Below are positions 14,521 to 19,288 of a stretch of 19,288 bases of DNA, in pieces. The stretch lies in NCBI GenBank assembly GCA_041552055.1, contig JBFELO010000090.1:1-19288 (forward strand). The letters are read 5' to 3'. How positions within the stretch are numbered: position 1 is the first letter of the stretch; the number at the start of each line of letters is the position of its first letter. This DNA is from JBFELO01 sp041552055. Its GTDB lineage: Bacteria; Acidobacteriota; Thermoanaerobaculia; Thermoanaerobaculales; Sulfomarinibacteraceae. Both the position numbers and the translations under genes were made by a program. A model generated the notes under the pieces. The model was given only the letters and a program-made list of their open reading frames with translations, ran no database searches and was not told where the DNA came from.

Positions 14521-16536
14521 CTACCAAATGTAATCTGCCGCGAGGTCCCGCTTGTCCCGACCAGCCAGGATGTGGACGACCCGCACCTTGCGCAGGGTGA
14601 TCGGGGACAGGCTCCCGATCGGAATGTGGACGATTCGTTTGGCCTGGCTCGCCGCGTAGCTCCTCATGCGCTGCGACGGTGGATGGGCGGCGACGTGGAC
14701 GACGAGCTTGTCCTGGCTGTAGTCGACGGCGGCCATCAGCAACACCTCCGGCTTGGATCGTGCCGTGCGGTAGTCGGGGTCCCGCCAGATGTCGTACACC
14801 CGCCCGGGGGGGTAGGTGAGCATGAACCCACCGTACGTGGCCCTCATGATCCCGGGTCCGACGATCTGCTGGGTCGGGATGGACGAGTAGAAGGCCATGT
14901 CCGACTCCTGGTCGTGCTCGCCGAGCCAGGTCATGAGGTGCGGAAACTCGCCGCCGCCCTCATCGGGGTCGAAGATGACTACGACCGAACCCGCTGCACC
15001 GGGTGCCTTTCCGAGCTCGCGTACGTAGACCCGTCCCTCGTGCCAGTTCAGCAGCGTCTCTCGGATGTCGATCCCGTCCAGCATGGAGCTGACGAACGGC
15101 TCCACGCGGCTGGTCTCGGCCGCGAGATTGGACACTGCCTTCTGCTGCAGGAACCTCCCGTAGTCCTCTACGACCACATCCTCGGGCGGGTAGGAGCAGA
15201 TGCCTTCGCCGTCGAACGCGCGCAGCCACTCGCCCACGTCCGTCGGCTCCGGGCGCCGACGCACGGGGATCGCGACCGGTCGCTGTTTGACCCGCAAGAA
15301 CCTCCGCCGGAAGCGGACTCTCCGAGCCCCCAGATCGAGCAGCTCTCCGTCGACGCTTGCGGTCATCAGCTCGGCCGTGGCCTCCTGCCACGGATAGCTC
15401 CGCGCGGCGTCGTAGACCTCCCAGGCCAGGTTGTCGTCGGCGACGCCGCGCGCCGCCACGACCCACTCGTAGACCCCGGCGACCAACCCACCCTGGATTC
15501 GGGTGTGGCGACGCGCGAAGTCGAAGTACATACGACGTTGCCAGTGGCTCGTGTCGGTGCGCGTCTGCTCTCTGTAAGACTCCGCCGCCACCCGCCACAC
15601 GACACGGCCGAGCGCGCGCCGATCGACCGCCTGGTGGGAGCCACCCGTCAGCGGCCGGCCGGCGCTGTGGGCCGCGAACGCGACCAGCGCGCGTGCCCGC
15701 TGCCCGGGGTCCTCGTCACGACCGCCGGTGATCACCCGCAGCCCGGCCGCGACGAACTCGATGGGTCGTGACACGGTCGCTGCGAAGTCGGGACGCTCGG
15801 GAAGCGTTCCCGATCTGAGGGTTTCATGCACGGCGTGGGCGAGCGGCGGGTCCGGCAGCAGCGCGGTGAGGCTGTCGGGATGGAGATGGCGCAGCTCGAC
15901 TCGAGAACGACGCTGTCGGGCCAAAGGCGGCACGGTCTGGCCGCGGAGATGAAACGCGACACGGTCGACGTGGGCCGCTCCCACCAGGCACACGATGGGC
16001 CCCCCGGCCTCGCACCGGGCGCGCTGCAGGTGGTAGGCCATTCCGCGCTCGCGCAGGGTGTCGCTGGCATCTTGGGGGCGGGTTGCGGCCAGCCGTCGAA
16101 CGGTCTCGAGGTACTTCTCAGCGCCGAGGCTCCACAGGGCATAGGGGTCGGGGATCGGGTCTCGATGGCGGCCGCGGTAGCGGACATCCGGATCGACCAG
16201 CAGCGATGCCCTGTCGTTGTCCGCCGCCCACCGAAGTCCCTCCACGATGGGATCTCCGGGCGCGACCACCCACACGAGGGCGTCCTCTCCCGGCTCCTCC
16301 GAGATGACGACCGACACCCTGGGGAGCCGGTCGACGGCGCGCGACACCGCTTCGGCCAGCGTCGTCGGGAGCTCGACCGCGACGGCCGCCGGGCGCACCC
16401 GGTCGAGGGTGACGCGGACCACCGGCGCCAGGTCGACCCGCTCGTGGACGATCGGCAGCAGTCGCACCCCGTCGATGACCTCCGGAGCGATGACGTCGAT
16501 GTCCATTGTGTCGACCGCGTTGTTCAGCTCAGTCAC
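14521..16536 (-). CDS. TraB/PrgY/TIKI-like N-terminal domain protein with unassigned C-terminal half
   Basis: A 671-residue soluble protein with no signal peptide or membrane helix. The N-terminal 200 residues show the TraB-family motif order: LLPIVHE (His31) where TraB has G-T-x-H, RPAAVAVELP (Glu55), LRERGMAYHL (161-170) like the R-D/N helix, and VGAAHV (His189) like the closing G-x-x-H. In TIKI-type members such residues bind metal and cut peptides. Activity here is inferred, and the glycine-threonine of the first motif is missing. Residues about 200-671 match nothing I recognise. They include an Arg-rich strand region (405-430), an acidic segment VIFDPDEGGGEF (520-531) and a beta-rich end. 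The GTG start overlaps the AAA+ gene by 8 bases. An ATG 30 bases inside lacks a ribosome-binding site. It probably works with that ATPase. Confidence 0.82.
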   Translation of the reverse strand: MTELNNAVDTMDIDVIAPEVIDGVRLLPIVHERVDLAPVVRVTLDRVRPAAVAVELPTTLAEAVSRAVDRLPRVSVVISEEPGEDALVWVVAPGDPIVEGLRWAADNDRASLLVDPDVRYRGRHRDPIPDPYALWSLGAEKYLETVRRLAATRPQDASDTLRERGMAYHLQRARCEAGGPIVCLVGAAHVDRVAFHLRGQTVPPLARQRRSRVELRHLHPDSLTALLPDPPLAHAVHETLRSGTLPERPDFAATVSRPIEFVAAGLRVITGGRDEDPGQRARALVAFAAHSAGRPLTGGSHQAVDRRALGRVVWRVAAESYREQTRTDTSHWQRRMYFDFARRHTRIQGGLVAGVYEWVVAARGVADDNLAWEVYDAARSYPWQEATAELMTASVDGELLDLGARRVRFRRRFLRVKQRPVAIPVRRRPEPTDVGEWLRAFDGEGICSYPPEDVVVEDYGRFLQQKAVSNLAAETSRVEPFVSSMLDGIDIRETLLNWHEGRVYVRELGKAPGAAGSVVVIFDPDEGGGEFPHLMTWLGEHDQESDMAFYSSIPTQQIVGPGIMRATYGGFMLTYPPGRVYDIWRDPDYRTARSKPEVLLMAAVDYSQDKLVVHVAAHPPSQRMRSYAASQAKRIVHIPIGSLSPITLRKVRVVHILAGRDKRDLAADYIW

Positions 16537-17371
16537 TCGTCGGACGGAACAGCTCCGCCTCGTCGTCTCCGAACGCGAGCCTGAGCGAGGCCTCGGCGGC
16601 TTCTCGCGCGTCGCGAGCCTCTCCGCGCCGGAGGATCTTCATCGCGTACCGCGCGAGGTTGATCCCGTCCCGGACCGAGTAACGCAGGTCGGCGGCGTGT
16701 GCCGCCCTGAGAAACGACACCACGTACTCCCGCACCTCCTCATCGAGGTCCGGGACCTGGGCCGACAGGATCTCCCGTTCCTCATCCTCCTCGGGGAAGT
16801 CGATGTAGATCTGCGGCATCAGTCTGGAGTGGATGTACTCGGGCACCTCGTAGGTCGAGGCGTCCTCGTTCATGGTCGTCACGAACCGGAAGTCGTCGTG
16901 CGCGTGGATCGTGATTCCGGCGACGATACTGTCGACGCTCCGGCGGTGATCCAGGAGCGGCGCCAGGGAGGCCCACGACTTCTCGCTCATCCGGTTGCCC
17001 TCGTCCAGGATGCACACGGCGCCGCGGACCATGGCGGTCACCAGCGGCGAGGCCATGTACCGAACGCCTCCACCAGGGTCGAGCACCGGTGTCACGATCA
17101 GGTCCTCGGGTCTGGTGTCCATGGTGGCCTGGACGATGTAGATGGGAAGGTCGAGCTCGCGCGCTGCCGCGCAGGCCAGGGTGGTCTTGCCGACCCCGGG
17201 CTTGCCGAGCAGCCGTGGATTGAGAGGCTGGTCTCGTGGGGAGAACCGTGACCATGCCGCCAGCAGTTGCAGCAGCACCTCGCGCTGGCCGATCCACGGC
17301 GGGATGGTCTCCTCCGGACGCATGAGGTGCAGCGTCACGCCGTCGATCTCGACCGTCCGGTTTCCGTTCAC
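16529..17371 (-). CDS. MoxR-type AAA+ ATPase
   Basis: A 280-residue cytosolic ATPase of the MoxR/AAA_5 group. Walker A is GKPGVGKT (56-63), Walker B is VCILDEGNR (119-127), the sensor-1 Asn is in TTMNED (168), and Arg183 in IHSRLMP is a likely arginine finger. A C-terminal helical lid follows. MoxR ATPases act as hexameric chaperones that remodel partner proteins, classically a von Willebrand A protein with a metal site. Here the coupled downstream gene encodes a TraB-like protein and no VWA gene is near. The frame is open to 17575, but the extra sequence is unlike the family. The GTG at 17371, with GGTGGAGG 4 bases upstream, begins the conserved region. First gene of the pair. Divergent from the NadQ-type regulator. 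Confidence 0.93.
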   Translation of the reverse strand: MNGNRTVEIDGVTLHLMRPEETIPPWIGQREVLLQLLAAWSRFSPRDQPLNPRLLGKPGVGKTTLACAAARELDLPIYIVQATMDTRPEDLIVTPVLDPGGGVRYMASPLVTAMVRGAVCILDEGNRMSEKSWASLAPLLDHRRSVDSIVAGITIHAHDDFRFVTTMNEDASTYEVPEYIHSRLMPQIYIDFPEEDEEREILSAQVPDLDEEVREYVVSFLRAAHAADLRYSVRDGINLARYAMKILRRGEARDAREAAEASLRLAFGDDEAELFRPTSD

Positions 17372-17530
17372 GAGGCCTCCACCGAAAGAGTATGGCAAGA
17401 AGGAACTCTCGCCGCAAGGTGAGCGCGAGCGGCGCCGGAGAAGGGGTGAGGGTGGGGTGGTACAGACGCGCAGCCTCTGCGCGCCGACCTTTGGGAGTGG
17501 ACCACCTTCGGTGTCAGATGGTCGACGCGA

Positions 17531-17641
17531 ATGGCACGCCGATGAAAGCGCCTCGGGCGGGCGTGCCATCTTCAACTATCTTGAAACCTCATGTGAACCG
17601 CATACGCGCGCCTCTCGGGCCCAGGATTGTTGAAGATGGCA
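17531..17641. repeat. Overlapping inverted repeats sharing one arm
   Basis: Arm 17531-17540 pairs with 17560-17569 (10 bp, 19-base loop). Arm 17564-17576 pairs with 17629-17641 (13 bp, 52-base loop). Bases 17564-17569 belong to both, so only one hairpin can form at a time. Both are perfect matches. Confidence 0.6.
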
Positions 17642-17761
17642 ACCACGGGCAGGGGGATGGAGAGAGGGCGCCTCGGGTGTCGAAAGATCGAAGCGAATGG
17701 CGGACCGACGACCGTGCGCTCTGCGGGGTGCCGCACGCAGAAGCGCGCGTCGAGGCTCAGT

Positions 17762-17789
17762 CTGAACTCTGAATACTGAACTCTGATCA
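17762..17789. repeat. Heptad array CTGANNN, four units
   Basis: Four consecutive 7-base units share CTGA, with tails ACT, ATA, ACT and TCA. The total is 28 bases. It lies in the divergent gap upstream of the NadQ-type gene and is the most AT-rich stretch there. Confidence 0.7.
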
Positions 17790-17863
17790 CAGTCCCCCAG
17801 GGGGGTCTTGGCCAGAGGGGCAGGTGATGCGATGGCTTGACACCCCCGAGGCTGCTCGCCACC

Positions 17864-18910
17864 ATGAGGGGTAGCAGGAGCCGTAGGTTGTCCGAACAGT
17901 CGAGGTTGGTGGTTTCCCTCAACGCCGTGATCATCGCGATCACCGATGAGCAGCCGCGGGTGCTCACCGTGGCGGTGCCGGAAGGCGTCGCCATCGAGAA
18001 CATCGGCAGCCGCGATGCCGCGGCCGAGGGGCGCCGGCTCGCAGCCCTGCCGTCGGGACCGCTGGATCCGGCGGGGGACCGCACTCTGGAGCTCGCGCTC
18101 AGGCGTTGGGTTCGCGCCTCCACTGGCCTCGAGCTCGGCTATGTCGAGCAGCTCTACACCTTTGGCGATCGATTCCGCAGCCCGGGCGAGGCGGAGGGTG
18201 GGGCTCGCGTGGTGTCGGCCGCCTACCTGGCGCTGGTCCGAGAGTCCGAGCTGCCGGCCGCGCTGAGCGCCAGCTGGCGGTCGGTCTATCGGTTTCTGCC
18301 CTGGGAGGATTGGAGATCGGGTCGCCCGGAGGTGGTGGACACCGTCGTCGTACCGCGCGTGACGCGGTGGGTGAGACAGGGAGAGGGTCGGCCGACCGGA
18401 TCGGAGCGTGCCGAACGAGCCGGGGTGACGTTCGGTATCGAGGGTGGAGTCTGGGACGGGGAGCGTGTCCTCCACCGCTACGAACTGCTGTACCAACTGG
18501 GACTGGTGGCCGAGGCGGCCCGGGATCGGGAACGGTTGGGGCCGGAGGCCGTCACGGAGGAGTCGTGTGCTGAAACCGGCTTGGAGATGGCGTTCGACCA
18601 CCGCCGGATTCTCGCCGCGGCACTCGGCAGGATCCGGGCCAAGATCAAGTATCGCCCGGTGATTTTCGAGCTGATGCCGGAGACCTTTACCCTGTTGGAG
18701 CTCCAGAGGGCCGTCGAAGCGCTCGCCGGGATTCGACTGCACAAGCAGAACTTCAGGCGGCTGGTGGAACACGGGGGACTGGTGGAGGGCACCGGCGCGC
18801 GCCGAACCCACACCGGTGGGCGCCCTGCCGAGCTGTTCCGCTTTCGGCGGCCAGTGGTGTTGGAGCGACCCGCCCCCGGCGTCGGCCTGCCGGGCGCAAG
18901 GAGGGGATGA
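17864..18910 (+). CDS. NadQ/NrtR-type NAD-biosynthesis regulator
   Basis: A 348-residue cytosolic transcription factor. The N-terminal half is Nudix-like: VVSLNAVIIAITDEQPRVLTV, then the region of the Nudix box (LPSGPLDP...LRRWVRASTGLE, about 63-90), then VEQLYTFGD (94-102) and VVSAAYLALV. The catalytic REUXEEXGU reads RRWVRASTGL, so the glutamates are missing and it should bind a ligand without hydrolysis. The C-terminal winged helix is about 255-330 (TFTLLELQRAVEALAGIRLHKQNFRRLVEHGGLV). The size fits NadQ (COG4111), known from Alphaproteobacteria as a repressor of NAD synthesis genes, better than the shorter NrtR. No NAD gene lies in the window. The ATG at 17864 is preferred. A TTG at 17837 in the same frame is possible, and neither has a good ribosome-binding site. 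Confidence 0.85.
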   Translation: MRGSRSRRLSEQSRLVVSLNAVIIAITDEQPRVLTVAVPEGVAIENIGSRDAAAEGRRLAALPSGPLDPAGDRTLELALRRWVRASTGLELGYVEQLYTFGDRFRSPGEAEGGARVVSAAYLALVRESELPAALSASWRSVYRFLPWEDWRSGRPEVVDTVVVPRVTRWVRQGEGRPTGSERAERAGVTFGIEGGVWDGERVLHRYELLYQLGLVAEAARDRERLGPEAVTEESCAETGLEMAFDHRRILAAALGRIRAKIKYRPVIFELMPETFTLLELQRAVEALAGIRLHKQNFRRLVEHGGLVEGTGARRTHTGGRPAELFRFRRPVVLERPAPGVGLPGARRG

Positions 18911-18935
18911 GGGGGTGAGGCGAAGGATCCCCTCA
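18908..18935 (+). terminator. Possible terminator hairpin at the NadQ stop
   Basis: TGAGGGG (18908-18914) pairs perfectly with CCCCTCA (18929-18935) around a 14-base loop. The stem begins at the stop codon itself. No T-tract follows. Three octads of GAGGSGRW type (18901-18924) overlap it, so it may be repeat-derived. Confidence 0.3.
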
Positions 18936-18978
18936 GCTCTCTGGAGCGACGACGAAATCGCGGCGCCGCTCTTGCTTC

Positions 18979-19017
18979 GGGGGATTCTTCGCTCGCTGTG
19001 CTCGCTCAGAATGACAA
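18979..19017. repeat. Dispersed repeat ending GCTCGCTCAGAATGACAA
   Basis: The last 18 bases (19000-19017) match 5147-5164 with one mismatch. The outer words ATTCT and AGAAT are inverted, so it can fold on itself. Words of this type are scattered through intergenic DNA of various bacteria, from memory. Confidence 0.55.
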
Positions 19018-19061
19018 CCTGCAGGGTCGCCCCCGCCGCTCGCGACTTTTCGCCCGCCGCC

Positions 19062-19288
19062 TCACAGGGCCACACGCCTCCGAGCCCGCATCCCTCCGCG
19101 GGTGGGTGGGGGTCCAGCGACGAGCGACCAGCTGCTAGCGACGGCTGGGCGGGTGGATCGAGCATCCGGGTGGGCGGTCCAGCGACCAGCGACGAGCGAC
19201 CGGCCATACATGCGCGGGCGAAGGGTGCGATACGGCTGGTATCCCATCGCCCCGAAGATCGGCACGGTCGGCCAGTATCCACTGCAAT
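19062..19288 (-). CDS. Possible C-terminal end of a gene entering from the right
   Basis: A leftward frame is open from the window edge to a TGA at 19062. The first 30 or so codons look coding: SGYWPTVPIFGAMGYQPY, with G/C at most third positions. After RMYGR the frame runs through the two AGCGACS heptad arrays and becomes low-complexity (SLVAGRW, SLVAGPP). Either a real protein tail was extended by repeat insertion, or the frame is chance. The window end prevents a decision. I recognise no family. Confidence 0.3.
   Translation of the reverse strand, partial: CSGYWPTVPIFGAMGYQPYRTLRPRMYGRSLVAGRWTAHPDARSTRPAVASSWSLVAGPPPTRGGMRARRRVAL
19116..19143. repeat. Heptad array AGCGACS, four units
   Basis: The units are AGCGACG, AGCGACC, AGCTGCT and AGCGACG: four consecutive heptads, 28 bases in total, the third diverged. 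They are preceded by GGTCC, as is the second copy of this family at 19181. Confidence 0.7.
19181..19201. repeat. Heptad array AGCGACS, three units
   Basis: Three heptads, AGCGACC, AGCGACG and AGCGACC, follow GGTCC exactly as at 19116. It lies inside the possible C-terminal frame that enters from the right edge. Confidence 0.65.

Larger units (their letters stand above)
17372..17863. other. Long divergent control region with nested repeats
   Basis: 492 bases separate the leftward MoxR gene from the rightward NadQ-type gene, and no credible gene is seen. It contains perfect inverted repeats 17531-17540/17560-17569 (10 bp, ATGGCACGCC) and 17564-17576/17629-17641 (13 bp, GTTGAAGATGGCA), which share their GCCAT segment and so could switch between two hairpins. 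There are also degenerate direct copies around GCGAATGGC (17527-17535 and 17693-17701), GCGCCTCGGG twice (17548-17557 and 17668-17677), a heptad array at 17762-17789 and a CCCCC/GGGGG palindrome near 17792-17806. A perfect TTGACA at 17837-17842 lies close to the NadQ start. Confidence 0.5.

Noticed and set aside
12611..14527. Minus-strand open frame opposite the thioredoxin-like lipoprotein
   Set aside because: Shadow of the plus-strand gene, which has a signal peptide, CNWC motif and good start site.
17864..18910. Active Nudix hydrolase
   Set aside because: The glutamates of the Nudix box are replaced (RRWVRASTGL), and a winged helix follows, so a regulator is the better call.
17576..19282. 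Minus-strand open frame opposite the NadQ-type gene
   Set aside because: It crosses several repeat arrays, contains no recognisable domain, and is antisense to a gene with clear Nudix-like and winged-helix parts.

Overview
The window looks like a chromosomal segment of a high-GC, Gram-negative bacterium. It has a TonB-dependent outer-membrane receptor, a periplasmic adaptor with MacB-type permeases, and an exported lipoprotein. Codons favour G/C at third positions, and GTG and TTG starts are common. The gene mix and the gaps full of short stuttering repeats remind me of uncultured Acidobacteriota (Thermoanaerobaculia-like), but that is only an impression. The NadQ-type regulator is best known from Alphaproteobacteria. 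I see no rRNA, tRNA, CRISPR array, insertion sequence or integrase.

Layout. 1-715 has no convincing gene and is a chain of perfect hairpins. 716-2875 (-) is a TonB-dependent receptor. Divergent from it, 3107-5059 (+) is an LplT-like MFS transporter fused to a PlsC-like acyltransferase. 5060-5421 is a repeat-rich gap between convergent genes. 6804 down to 5422 (-) is a three-gene operon: a PspC-domain protein, then two paralogous 180-residue envelope proteins. It is led by a promoter whose -10 box lies inside a two-fold symmetric operator. 7009-8367 (-) is a POT-family peptide transporter. 8490-12886 (+) is an ABC export cluster (periplasmic adaptor, ATPase, two MacB/FtsX-like permeases), with short heptad-repeat arrays between adaptor and ATPase. 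13235-14497 (+) is a lipoprotein with a thioredoxin fold and a helical tail, preceded by a good match to the Fur box. It converges on a coupled pair read leftwards from 17371: a MoxR-type AAA+ ATPase, then a 671-residue protein with a TraB/PrgY/TIKI-like N-terminal domain and an unassigned C-terminal half. Divergent from this pair, 17864-18910 (+) encodes a NadQ/NrtR-type regulator with a degenerate Nudix domain and a winged helix. The right end is repeats plus the possible tail of a gene entering from the right.

The two points most worth following are these. First, the MoxR/TraB-like two-gene module, in which the TraB-like protein sits where a von Willebrand A partner would usually be. Second, a set of unrelated four-unit arrays with period 7 (or 6) in the gene gaps. 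Each is close to 28 (or 24) bases, with fixed and variable positions inside the unit. They recur at 9635, 9746, 12935, 13045, 17762, 19116 and 19181, and less clearly at 5099 and 5348.
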